Of a stretch of DNA of 59,473 nucleotides, positions 9,605 to 17,711 are shown piece by piece (positions within the stretch are counted from its first letter, which is position 1; each line of letters opens with the position of its first letter). The notes beneath the pieces were generated by a model, which was not told where the DNA came from, ran no database searches, and saw only the letters and a program-made list of their open reading frames with translations. Position numbers and translations under genes: made by a program. The stretch comes from an uncultured Clostridia bacterium (lineage in GTDB: Bacteria > Bacillota > Clostridia > Christensenellales > UBA1242): assembly GCA_944349895.1 (NCBI GenBank), contig CALVNQ010000004.1, positions 1-59,473 on the forward strand, given 5' to 3'.

Positions 9605-10315
9605 TCAAAATAACTTAGTTTTTTTAACCAAACCACTCCAACCTAAAAGTAGTTTAATTAAATCGCTCCAATAAGTTAATCTAGCGCTTTTTAAAAACGA
9701 CTTAGCCTCTTTTAAAATATTATCTGGAATAAAATTATTTAAAATGGCGACAGCGCGTTTAGAGGCGTCTTTTTCGAAATAAATATTAAACATTTTAATA
9801 ATAATAGCAAAAATGAAAATAGCAACAGCGATAGAAGCTGACAAAATAGAATAAAAAACAAGATCAGGGAAAAAGAGCAATATTAAAGAGCAAATGATAG
9901 CTGGTAAAAACAGTTTACCTAATAAGAAACCAAAAAATTGGAAAATTTTCAAAACTTTTAATTTATTACTTGAAAAATCTTGCTGAGCATGGCCGAGTTC
10001 GTGAGCCACTATAGTGAAAGCTCCGATAGAATCAGAAGATATAGTTTTGTTAGTTAAAATTAAGGTTTTAGACTTTAAATTGTAAGCGTCCCCCATATAT
10101 TTATCAGTTTTAGCCACTCTAAGTTTACCGTTGAAATTAGAAAAATTTTGTTCATTAATCATTTCCAAGACAGACATATGTGCTTGAGATGGCAAAGAAA
10201 ACATTTTTTGATAAACATCTGCGAACTTTTCGTGAGCATAGTTTGCCACCGCAAGCATAGCACTTAAAACTGCTGTAACAAGAATTAAAATTAAAATAAT
10301 CCACCAAATATCCAT
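9605..10315 (-). CDS. YugP-like membrane zinc metallopeptidase, divergent paralogue
   Basis: A 236-residue protein with an N-terminal membrane segment (about 4-24), HELGH (residues 105-109) inside TIVAHELGHAQQ, and two strongly hydrophobic segments after it (about 126-150 and 155-175). Overall order matches the YugP-type gene that follows, so this is a tandem duplication that has diverged strongly. It has no Shine-Dalgarno sequence; instead a promoter with TATCAT ends exactly 6 nt before ATG 10315, so the transcript should begin at or next to the A of the start codon. Substrate unknown. Confidence 0.8.
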   Translation of the reverse strand: MDIWWIILILILVTAVLSAMLAVANYAHEKFADVYQKMFSLPSQAHMSVLEMINEQNFSNFNGKLRVAKTDKYMGDAYNLKSKTLILTNKTISSDSIGAFTIVAHELGHAQQDFSSNKLKVLKIFQFFGFLLGKLFLPAIICSLILLFFPDLVFYSILSASIAVAIFIFAIIIKMFNIYFEKDASKRAVAILNNFIPDNILKEAKSFLKSARLTYWSDLIKLLLGWSGLVKKTKLF

Positions 10316-10321
10316 GAATAT

Positions 10322-10350
10322 ATGATACCATTAAATAACAATAATATCAA
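10322..10350 (-). promoter_or_regulatory. Extended -10 promoter giving a leaderless YugP-like mRNA
   Basis: On the minus strand TTGATA (10350-10345), a 17-nt spacer ending in TGG, and TATCAT (10327-10322), then 6 nt and ATG at 10315. The -35 overlaps the stop codon of the upstream PBP gene. Confidence 0.65.
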
Positions 10351-12245
10351 GTGATTAAAACAATAGTATCTCCTTTTGCAATGTTAGAACCTGGTGGAGG
10401 TAATTGTTTTAAAATTGTTCCTCCATCGCCATCAATTTCGTAATAGAGACCTATTTTTGAAAGTTCTACCAAAGCATCAGCTAAAGATTTTCCAACTAAA
10501 TCAGGCATCTCGATAATTTCTATGACAGCAAGGTCATTTTGTTTAGGAATGCCGAGATAATTAAAAATTCCAGTAAAAATTTCTTTACCATAAGGAGCGG
10601 CGACAATGCTTCCATAATAAGCTCCGGCTCCAGGTTCATCAACCATAACCATAACAAGATATTCAGGATTGGAAGCCGGGAAAGTTCCGATAAAACTTGA
10701 GATATATTTACCTTGAGCTATATGCCCGGTTTCATCATATTTTTGAGCAGTACCTGTTTTTCCACCGACATCATAACCTTCAACGAAAGTATAGGGGGCC
10801 TGTTTATTGGTGGCCAAAGAGAGCATTTCGCAAACTTTTTGAGAAGTTTGATCGGAAATAACTTTTCTTATAGTTTCTGTCTCACAATCAAACAAACAGT
10901 TTCCGAAACAGTCTTCGATATGATCAATAATAGAAGGAATTTTCAAATTACCATTATTAACAATAGCACTGACTGCAGTGAGCAGTTGAAGTGGTGTAAC
11001 AGCCACGGCATGCCCGAATCCCATTCTTGCGAGATCGACATTTTTAACAAGCGACTTATCCATTAGAATTCCGGAAGCTTCACCTGAAAGGGAAATACCA
11101 GTTTTCTGCCCTAATCCGAATTTTTTCATATACTCATAAAACTTATCAACGCCGAGCCTTAAAGCAAGTTCCATAAAAACACAGTTACAAGAATTAGCAA
11201 GACCTTCTTGAAGAGTTTGACTACCATGGCCAATGCTTCTCCAACATTTAATTTTAACACCGTCGACAATTTTGGAACCACTGCAGTAAAATCTATCATT
11301 TTCATCAACCACTCCCTCTTCTAATGCAGCGGCGAGAGTTAAAATTTTAAAAGTTGACCCTGGCTCATAGACATCAGTTATAGCTTTAATTTTAGATTGA
11401 TCAAATAAGATTTCAAGATTGTCTCTAGGGATATCATTGAGATCGAAACTAGGCTTAGAAGACATAGCAATAACTTGTGCAGTCTTGGCATTCATGACAA
11501 TACCGGTAACATTTTTTGCTTTTTGTTCGAGCATAATTTTTTCAAGTGTTTGTTCTAAAATAAGTTGAATTTTAGAATCTATGCTAAGTGTAATGTCATC
11601 ACCTTTGGTGGCAGGAAAGTAATAACGAAGCGATCCACCAATTTCCTTTCCCTGCAAATCGCTTTGAGTGAAACTATAACCATCGATGCCTTTCAAATAA
11701 GAATCAAAATAAGCTTCAATACCACTTTGACCAATGTTATCAATACTAACGAAACCTAAAACTTGAGAAAGCAAATTACCATAGGTATAATAACGGCCAA
11801 CACTTTCAGCCAAGTAAACACCATTAAAATTTTTATTATAAATGAGCTCAGCGACATCAGCCGAAACCTGCATTTTAATTAAAACTTCGGAAATATTTTT
11901 CTTTAAAACCTTCTCATAGACATCAAGATAGTTTAAACCCAATATGTTAGCCAGAGATTTACTAACCTCTTCAGGTTGGTCAATCTCTCTGCCCCTGACA
12001 TAAACATTATAGGTGGTGTAACTGACAGCAAGCCTTGAACCTGTGGAATCATAGATATCTCCCCTTGGAGCAACGATAGCCAAATCTCTTGTCCATTGCG
12101 AAGTCGCCCTTAATTGCAAATCTTTACCATTAATAATTTGAATGACAAAAAGTCGAATAAAAAGAGCGCAAAAAAGAAAGGTTACAAGCAAAGTTAAAGC
12201 GAGTAACCTTTTTTTAAAAGAATGAAGAGAGAAAAATTTAATCAA
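10347..12245 (-). CDS. Class B penicillin-binding protein with PASTA domain (FtsI/SpoVD-like)
   Basis: A peptidoglycan transpeptidase of 632 residues acting outside the membrane. An N-terminal anchor lies at about 13-35, followed by the PBP dimerisation domain and the transpeptidase domain with STFK (Ser297 nucleophile, Lys300), SCN (352-354) and KTGT (496-499). The C-terminal about 60 residues (MPDLVGKSLADAL onward) form one PASTA domain, as in SpoVD or PBP2x/PBP2b-like proteins. The start is TTG 12245, 7 nt after GGAGG, overlapping the end of the ftsL-like gene and so translationally coupled. Whether it serves vegetative septation or spore cortex cannot be decided; being the only class B PBP here next to the rsmH/ftsL block I favour septal FtsI. 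Confidence 0.9.
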   Translation of the reverse strand: MIKFFSLHSFKKRLLALTLLVTFLFCALFIRLFVIQIINGKDLQLRATSQWTRDLAIVAPRGDIYDSTGSRLAVSYTTYNVYVRGREIDQPEEVSKSLANILGLNYLDVYEKVLKKNISEVLIKMQVSADVAELIYNKNFNGVYLAESVGRYYTYGNLLSQVLGFVSIDNIGQSGIEAYFDSYLKGIDGYSFTQSDLQGKEIGGSLRYYFPATKGDDITLSIDSKIQLILEQTLEKIMLEQKAKNVTGIVMNAKTAQVIAMSSKPSFDLNDIPRDNLEILFDQSKIKAITDVYEPGSTFKILTLAAALEEGVVDENDRFYCSGSKIVDGVKIKCWRSIGHGSQTLQEGLANSCNCVFMELALRLGVDKFYEYMKKFGLGQKTGISLSGEASGILMDKSLVKNVDLARMGFGHAVAVTPLQLLTAVSAIVNNGNLKIPSIIDHIEDCFGNCLFDCETETIRKVISDQTSQKVCEMLSLATNKQAPYTFVEGYDVGGKTGTAQKYDETGHIAQGKYISSFIGTFPASNPEYLVMVMVDEPGAGAYYGSIVAAPYGKEIFTGIFNYLGIPKQNDLAVIEIIEMPDLVGKSLADALVELSKIGLYYEIDGDGGTILKQLPPPGSNIAKGDTIVLIT

Positions 12246-12248
12246 AGG

Positions 12249-12788
12249 CTATCCTCCAAATAACCCCGATAAGAAGTTGCAAAATCGATCGAACCAATTT
12301 GATTCTTTTTTTAAAGCCTCAGGTCGCAAAATTTCATCTGGAAAAGTTTCAACAAGTTCAGCTGTTTTATTTCCCGAATCAACCGAAGAAATATTTTTTA
12401 AAAGATTGGCAAGGTTGGCAGAATACTCTGTCTGAACAGCATTATAACCAGCGATTGAATTGGACAAATCAACAGCAGTAAAAACACCAAGCCCGATAGT
12501 TAATGCAACAGCAAACGCAATAGCGATTTTTTTAAGCAACGAAAATTTTTTAATAGGTTTTTGTTGTTCCACCTCTTTTTCAAGTTTCAAAATGATTTTC
12601 TTTTTTTCAGGTGGAGTTTCGGGAAGAAGATCATAGTTCGGGGTATCAATGATCACTTGCTCATTTTGAAGCGAATCAACATTAACTTGGGATTGCAAAG
12701 AGTCAAGGTTAATTTTACGTTTAGCCTTTTCAAGCTTTTGTTCCACCTTAACTTCTTTTTCAAGTAAAAGGACTTGCTTCTCTTCCAT
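12249..12788 (-). CDS. FtsL-like bitopic division protein
   Basis: A 179-residue protein with a charged, coiled-coil-prone N-terminal cytoplasmic part (residues 1-83, rich in Glu, Lys and Gln), one membrane segment (about 86-108) and a C-terminal external part of about 70 residues. The position immediately before the class B PBP, on the same strand and 3 nt away, is where FtsL lies in dcw clusters. The sequence itself is too diverged for a firm family call, and the cytoplasmic part is much longer than in usual FtsL. ATG 12788 follows AGGAG by 5 nt; an upstream in-frame start at 12917 has no such site. Confidence 0.6.
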   Translation of the reverse strand: MEEKQVLLLEKEVKVEQKLEKAKRKINLDSLQSQVNVDSLQNEQVIIDTPNYDLLPETPPEKKKIILKLEKEVEQQKPIKKFSLLKKIAIAFAVALTIGLGVFTAVDLSNSIAGYNAVQTEYSANLANLLKNISSVDSGNKTAELVETFPDEILRPEALKKESNWFDRFCNFLSGLFGG

Positions 12789-12871
12789 ATATACTCCTAA
12801 AATATAAAATATATAACCACATATTAGCAATTTAAATAAGAAAAACCATAAACATAACTCACTATAATAAT

Positions 12872-13109
12872 GAGTGGCTAGGCGAAAGCCGTGCCCGCAA
12901 TTATACAATCTCTTCATTTACTTGCAAAACCTACTTCGAACGTCAGTCGCGGCAAAATGCCTTTGGCATTTTCGTTTGGCCGCGAGAAGAAAATTTCAAG
13001 CGTCAGGGCGCAGTTTTTCGGACAAAGTCCGAAAACAAGCAAACAGCGCAGAAATTTTCTTGGTTGTCCCCGCGATGTTTCAGTGCCACTCCGGTTCGCC
13101 CGGCCACTC
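12872..13109. repeat. GC-rich, multiply palindromic element between lipoprotein and ftsL-like genes
   Basis: About 240 bp with nested inverted repeats, visibly richer in G and C than the surroundings. Outer arms: GAGTGGC plus GGCGAA (12872-12886) pair with TTCGCC plus GCCACTC (13095-13109). One inner arm: CGCGGC AAAATGCC (12948-12961) pairs with GGCATTTT and GCCGCG (12965-12972, 12979-12984). A second arm: AAGAAAATTTC (12987-12997) pairs with GAAATTTTCTT (13051-13061) and encloses a perfect 9-bp hairpin (13015-13035). The right arm lies in the last codons of the lipoprotein gene. It could be a MITE-like repeat or a structured RNA; nothing in the window is a second copy. Confidence 0.55.
12900..12927 (-). 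promoter_or_regulatory. Promoter for the ftsL-like/PBP pair
   Basis: On the minus strand TTGCAA (12927-12922), a 16-nt spacer and TATAAT (12905-12900). The transcript would begin near 12893 and have a leader of about 105 nt including a small hairpin (ACTCA/TGAGT) near 12856-12876. Confidence 0.5.
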
Positions 13110-14894
13110 CACAGTTTCAAATAAACCTGCAATGGCAGTGTAAAAAGCATAATTTGTTGTTGTGTCCCCCGGCTGTTTCACAACATCAAAAGCAACTTCA
13201 AGATAGCTTCCTTCAATTCTGCTTTCATCTAAAACACCATATCCACCATAAGATTCACTTTCAATAACCTTGTAATATCTTCTCGCATCAGTGAAACCAT
13301 TGATTGGAATAACCCTCCCTTGCGTCAAAGGATTTGGAATGAGCGCTTCCGGACAGTTAAATTGTCCCACCTTGACAACCTCTCCAAATCCTCCTTCCGT
13401 CTCACTTAAATCGAGTTCAAATTCCAAGAAACTGCCTTCTGCTCCAAAGCTATACATTCCATCATAAATCCTGATGAATTTTGTCAAAACTTTGACAGGC
13501 GAACCGTCCCCTTTCTTCCAACGCACCGACACGTTAATATCAAGAAACTTGCTTTCATCATAAATCAGGTCTCCGTCCTTGCCGGCGTCATATTTAAAAT
13601 CCAACCAAATATCAGTGATTTCAGCTTCTTTGCTCGGCATAATCACAAAACTTTGATATTCATAAGGTCCACCAGTATATTGGAATGGATCTCCCTCAAA
13701 GCTTGAAAAGAAAGATGTGTATGGATAGGTCACAACTTCGGACGCAATGAAAGATTCTCCCACCGTTGTTTCGCCTTCGCCAGTGCTTTCACTTGCTTGG
13801 CCAATTGTTGTAAGTGTTCCGCTGTAATCTACGATTGCTGAAACGACATCTTCATAGTAAAGGTCGTAACTGTAAGGGCTTGGAAGCGACGGCATAACCT
13901 GTGCACTTTCACCAATAATTTCATCTAACACAAAATTTGTGATTGCAACTTTGTTTCTTTCGGTAAGCCCAACATAACTTCCCAGTTGATTGAACAGAAT
14001 TTTAACATCTTCCAAAGCCCTCTCGGCACTGGTTTGGTCTGCGGTGGCAGGATAACCTTCCACTGTTAAAACAGGCAAGCCCGAATCATAACTAACGCTC
14101 ATTTGGTTAGGTTGAAGCCCCAACACCAACGAATAAATTGCATAAGTTAAACCATTTTTATAATCTTCATTAACATAGGCAGTTTGAAAATCGGTAGGAA
14201 TAAAAGTGTGCTGAATATCTCCGCCTTCAACATAATAAAACTTAAAGCCAGCGTAAGAAAAAGAATAATTTCCGCTTTTTTCAAATGTTGTGGAAACCAT
14301 ATTTCCGTTTTGAGAACCCTTATAAGCCAATATCCAAGGTCTGTAATTAGTATTGCTTATTGGCAAACTCCAATTCCAAGCCTTAGAAGTGTCGGCTGTA
14401 ACAGTAACAGTGTCAGTTTTTTCTTGCACATCAGTAATTTGATATCTTATTGCATCATAGTAATACAAGAAACCATCTGGGTTTTCTTCAAATTGCTGGG
14501 CTAGTTCGCCAACTTGTTCGTTTTGAGTTTCGCTATTAATTTGTTGCAGAATATTATCGAACAACGGATTATTTTCTTCGTCAGTCGCAATGAAGGATGC
14601 GCTGTTAAAATTACCATAAATTGCAAATAACTGTGTTATGATATCATTGGATAGAACATAATAAAAATCAGTTTTACCCTCGTTTTCTGGCACACTTCCG
14701 TCAAAGTCATAGCCTTCAAGTGGCTTGCGCAGCACCTTTACGCCAGCAATATTTATGCCCCCAGTATCGGTGTCGGGATTGTCAGGGTCTGAACCCATGC
14801 AACCCGTAAGTGTGACACAAACAATTGCCACAAAAACAATTTGAAAAAATCTTAAAATTTTTGTTTTTAAATTTGATTTAACATTTGTTTTCAT
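13080..14894 (-). CDS. Lipoprotein of unknown function
   Basis: A 604-residue lipoprotein: basic N-terminus, hydrophobic core (about 14-30) and lipobox LTGC with Cys32, followed by a Gly/Asp/Pro linker. The mature part is beta-rich and acidic, without a motif I recognise. ATG 14894 has no proper SD; instead an extended -10 (TGTTATACT) ends 6 nt upstream, so the mRNA is probably leaderless. The C-terminal codons (EWPGEPEWH) lie in the GC-rich palindromic element. Together with the next lipoprotein gene it interrupts the usual rsmH-ftsL-PBP order, which suggests an envelope role; this is inference. Confidence 0.75.
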   Translation of the reverse strand: MKTNVKSNLKTKILRFFQIVFVAIVCVTLTGCMGSDPDNPDTDTGGINIAGVKVLRKPLEGYDFDGSVPENEGKTDFYYVLSNDIITQLFAIYGNFNSASFIATDEENNPLFDNILQQINSETQNEQVGELAQQFEENPDGFLYYYDAIRYQITDVQEKTDTVTVTADTSKAWNWSLPISNTNYRPWILAYKGSQNGNMVSTTFEKSGNYSFSYAGFKFYYVEGGDIQHTFIPTDFQTAYVNEDYKNGLTYAIYSLVLGLQPNQMSVSYDSGLPVLTVEGYPATADQTSAERALEDVKILFNQLGSYVGLTERNKVAITNFVLDEIIGESAQVMPSLPSPYSYDLYYEDVVSAIVDYSGTLTTIGQASESTGEGETTVGESFIASEVVTYPYTSFFSSFEGDPFQYTGGPYEYQSFVIMPSKEAEITDIWLDFKYDAGKDGDLIYDESKFLDINVSVRWKKGDGSPVKVLTKFIRIYDGMYSFGAEGSFLEFELDLSETEGGFGEVVKVGQFNCPEALIPNPLTQGRVIPINGFTDARRYYKVIESESYGGYGVLDESRIEGSYLEVAFDVVKQPGDTTTNYAFYTAIAGLFETVEWPGEPEWH

Positions 14895-14900
14895 AGCCTT

Positions 14901-14929
14901 AGTATAACAAAACAATCAAAAAAAAACAA
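14901..14929 (-). promoter_or_regulatory. Extended -10 promoter giving a leaderless lipoprotein mRNA
   Basis: On the minus strand TTGTTT, a 17-nt spacer ending in TGT, and TATACT (14906-14901), then 6 nt (AAGGCT) and ATG at 14894. A terminator for the previous gene lies just upstream of this promoter. Confidence 0.6.
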
Positions 14930-14949
14930 GAAATTAAACTGAAACTGCA

Positions 14950-14983
14950 AAAAAGTAAAAAAACTTGGGTAAACCCCAAGTTC
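14950..14983 (-). terminator. Terminator after the upstream lipoprotein gene
   Basis: Stem AACTTGGG/CCCAAGTT (14962-14969 with 14975-14982), followed on the minus strand by a run of T. Confidence 0.75.
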
Positions 14984-14984
14984 T

Positions 14985-16625
14985 TTACATCGATAAACCT
15001 TCATTTTTCATTTCAACTGCTTTAACCAATTGGTTACTCATATTTTTTTCAATTGTAGTTCTATTTTGCAATGAACATCCACTCTCTCCTTCATTTAGAA
15101 CATGCTGATAAATCGCCTGAGTATCTCCTCTCTCATTGCTATAAACTGGGACTGTTACTCTTATCTCATCAATATTTATCCCGTCGTTAGTCCCGTAAAC
15201 AACAGAAATATTTATGATACTTATATATCCAGCATCAAAAACATGTCCTTGATCTATAATGGGCGCGCCCATATCACCAACATACGTTGAAATTATGTTT
15301 CCTTCCACTCCCATATCTTCCAACAGTGCTTCACCAAACGCGTTAGATGATGCTGGCAAAGATGCGTTTGTGTTTATGATTACAGTCCGCGAATCAAAAT
15401 TAGAATTATTAAGTTCGCCAACAGGTGAATTACTCCCTTTTTGTAAAGTATTTTTAAGTGCTTCAAATTTTTCTATAACTTCGTAATAGTTTTCAGAATT
15501 AGGCAAAACCGTTTCATAACTGTTATAAATTTCTTGTGAATAATTTCTGATACCTCCCACACTGTCTATTGATTTAAGTACATCTGTGTAAGAACAAATA
15601 TTAGATAAGTCACTATCATTATACTTATATTCCATAAATCTTGTTCTACCTAGCCCATCAACCGCTTCTGAATAAATTACGAATTCATTACCGCTAATTT
15701 CCACAGCAACAAGTTTTATCCCTGTCGCTCCATAATTTAATTTGTTGTTTAAATTTTCTAATTCTGTTTGTAATGTCGGCACCACAAATCCCTCGCCGAA
15801 AACTTGGTTATAGATGTCGTCAAATGAAACAGTCTCTTCCACTGGTGGTTCCTCGTAATTAGAACTTGGATCAAGTTCATTTTGAGAAATGATTTCATAA
15901 TCTCCTTGAGATATTGCTTCCCAAATTTCATTTGTTGTCATGTTTTCCACATCATTGATCTTAATAACCGATTCTGTGAGGTCTCCATTTTCATAAACAG
16001 TAAAGAGCACATTTGTTCCATCTTCACGAACTGGCGAAATGACAGAAAAAGTTTTGTCTAAATTTTCTTTACTTTCTCCGATTACATAATAATTTACTGT
16101 GCCTGTTGGCAATTCGGAAATTTTTCCAATTTGTGATTCTATGTAATCCAAAGCGCTGTTAATCTTGTCACGAACTTTTGCTTCTTCGTTCTCTTTAAAT
16201 TTTTGGTCTGATGTGTAACCTGCCTGACCAATTGCTGTTTCTTTGACATCATCTACCAAAAAGCCTGCTGTTTCTTTTGGAATGTCAACAACAACCGATG
16301 AAAGCTGGTCATCGGCATAAGCGATGACAACCAAATTTCCATTTTCGTCCAAGTCGGCAAACTTAACCTGTGCGCTTTCGCCAAAGGTTGTTGATGCGAT
16401 TTCTTCAGCTTCGTTTACGAGCAACTCATTTGTGTCTAATGAAAGATTGTTTTTGTCATAAATTTCCGAAACTGTTAAAGTTTCTTCTGACGAAGCCCCT
16501 TTGTTCGTTGTAACTTCTCCATTGCATGCTCCCAACAATGTTGCACCACTTGCCCAAGTTACAATAGCAACTACACCTTTAAGCAATCCTTTAAGCAATC
16601 CTTTATTTTTTTCATCTTTTCCCAT
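14985..16625 (-). CDS. Lipoprotein of unknown function
   Basis: A 546-residue lipoprotein. It starts MGKDEKNKGL, has a short hydrophobic core (about 17-32) and lipobox LGAC with Cys34, then an acidic Ser/Thr-rich linker. The mature part shows two loosely similar halves with alternating polar/hydrophobic beta pattern; no enzyme motif is seen. ATG 16625 is chosen because GAGGAG lies 6 nt upstream; the longer frame from 16685 has no such site. It has its own promoter and its own terminator, so it is a single-gene unit between rsmH and the second lipoprotein. Confidence 0.75.
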   Translation of the reverse strand: MGKDEKNKGLLKGLLKGVVAIVTWASGATLLGACNGEVTTNKGASSEETLTVSEIYDKNNLSLDTNELLVNEAEEIASTTFGESAQVKFADLDENGNLVVIAYADDQLSSVVVDIPKETAGFLVDDVKETAIGQAGYTSDQKFKENEEAKVRDKINSALDYIESQIGKISELPTGTVNYYVIGESKENLDKTFSVISPVREDGTNVLFTVYENGDLTESVIKINDVENMTTNEIWEAISQGDYEIISQNELDPSSNYEEPPVEETVSFDDIYNQVFGEGFVVPTLQTELENLNNKLNYGATGIKLVAVEISGNEFVIYSEAVDGLGRTRFMEYKYNDSDLSNICSYTDVLKSIDSVGGIRNYSQEIYNSYETVLPNSENYYEVIEKFEALKNTLQKGSNSPVGELNNSNFDSRTVIINTNASLPASSNAFGEALLEDMGVEGNIISTYVGDMGAPIIDQGHVFDAGYISIINISVVYGTNDGINIDEIRVTVPVYSNERGDTQAIYQHVLNEGESGCSLQNRTTIEKNMSNQLVKAVEMKNEGLSM

Positions 16626-16643
16626 AATAATCTCCTCATGGTG

Positions 16644-16676
16644 TTCTACTAGGAAAATTATAGCATCTTTTATATA
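16644..16676 (-). promoter_or_regulatory. Sigma-A promoter of the upstream lipoprotein gene
   Basis: On the minus strand TTGAAA, a 17-nt spacer and TATAAT just upstream of a leader that carries GAGGAG. Confidence 0.65.
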
Positions 16677-16732
16677 AATTTTCAATATTTTTTTAAAATT
16701 TTTTAAAATTAGACAAAAAAGAATATAAAAAA

Positions 16733-16764
16733 CAAAAAAACTTGAGTTTTTTTCCCAAGTTTTT
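16733..16764 (-). terminator. Terminator after rsmH
   Basis: Imperfect stem AACTTGAG/CCCAAGTT with a T-rich loop and a T-run on the minus strand. It separates rsmH from the lipoprotein gene. Confidence 0.55.
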
Positions 16765-16773
16765 TAAGTGTTC

Positions 16774-17709
16774 TTAAAATTTTTCAAACACACGCAATTT
16801 TGCCGAATGTGAACGTTGATTGATTTCAAGCTCTTTCTCTGACGGTGTTATTGGTTTTTTGTTGAATAATCTTCCTTGCGCATGATGACCACATATGCAG
16901 ATTGGAGTTTTGGGTGGACAAATGCAGTCAGTGGAAAGCTCTTTAAAAACATTTTTAACAATTCTATCTTCCAGGCTGTGAAAAGAGATTATTGCCAATC
17001 TCCCTTTGCTGTTCAGCAGTTCTGCAAAATCCCTGACAGATTTTTCCAAAATTTCAAGTTCGCCATTGACCTCAATTCTTATTGCTTGAAAAGTTTTTTT
17101 ACTGACACCACCCTTGCCAAAAATAATTTTCTTGGGAAAAGCGCTTTCGATGATTTCTTTCAATTCAAAAGTCGAGTCAATGGGTTTGTTTTTTCTTGCA
17201 GTGACAATTGCGTCGGCAATTTTAGGGGCAAATGGTTCTTCGCCATATTTAAAAATTATGTTTTTGAGTTGTTCCTTTGAATAATTATTGACCACATCAT
17301 AAGCAGAAAAAGGATTTTGTTGGTCCATTCTCATGTCGAGTTTTCCGTCATGCAAAAATGAAAATCCTCTTTCAGCAGTGTCAATTTGGTAGGAGCTAAC
17401 TCCTAGGTCTGCCAAAATCCCGTCCACTTTTGTTATCCCATTTTTGAACAAAACATCTTTTGCATTTTTGAAGTTTTCATTAAAAAATTTGACATTGGGA
17501 AAAGGTGCAAGCCTTTCCCTGCATGCCGAAATTGCGTCAAGATCTTGGTCAAAACAAATCAACTTGCCTGTTCCTTTAAGCCTTTTTGCAATTTCAGAGC
17601 TATGGCCTCCACCTCCACAAGTCATATCAACATAAATTCCATCTTGTTTAATATTTAATGCCTCAATTGACTCATTCAAGAGCACCGGCATATGTTTAAA
17701 CTCTGCCAA
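16774..17709 (-). CDS. rsmH: 16S rRNA (cytosine-1402 N4) methyltransferase
   Basis: Methylates N4 of C1402 in 16S rRNA using S-adenosylmethionine. The 311-residue length is typical. Family signatures are clear: MPVLLNE near the start, DMTCGGGGHS (about 28-37), DLGVSSYQID (about 102-111), ISFHSLEDR, and the C-terminal SHSAKLRVFEK. It starts with TTG 17709, 7 nt after GGGAG, and almost abuts the stop of the giant CvpA-like gene, so the two are probably cotranscribed. In most Firmicutes rsmH is followed directly by ftsL and pbp genes; here a terminator and two lipoprotein genes come first. No mraZ is seen upstream. Confidence 0.95.
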   Translation of the reverse strand: MAEFKHMPVLLNESIEALNIKQDGIYVDMTCGGGGHSSEIAKRLKGTGKLICFDQDLDAISACRERLAPFPNVKFFNENFKNAKDVLFKNGITKVDGILADLGVSSYQIDTAERGFSFLHDGKLDMRMDQQNPFSAYDVVNNYSKEQLKNIIFKYGEEPFAPKIADAIVTARKNKPIDSTFELKEIIESAFPKKIIFGKGGVSKKTFQAIRIEVNGELEILEKSVRDFAELLNSKGRLAIISFHSLEDRIVKNVFKELSTDCICPPKTPICICGHHAQGRLFNKKPITPSEKELEINQRSHSAKLRVFEKF

Positions 17710-17711
17710 AA

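Noticed and set aside
12874..13150. Overlapping frames on both strands in the GC-rich element
   Set aside because: They lie within palindromic sequence, lack SD sites and show no protein-like pattern; open frames are expected in GC-richer palindromes.
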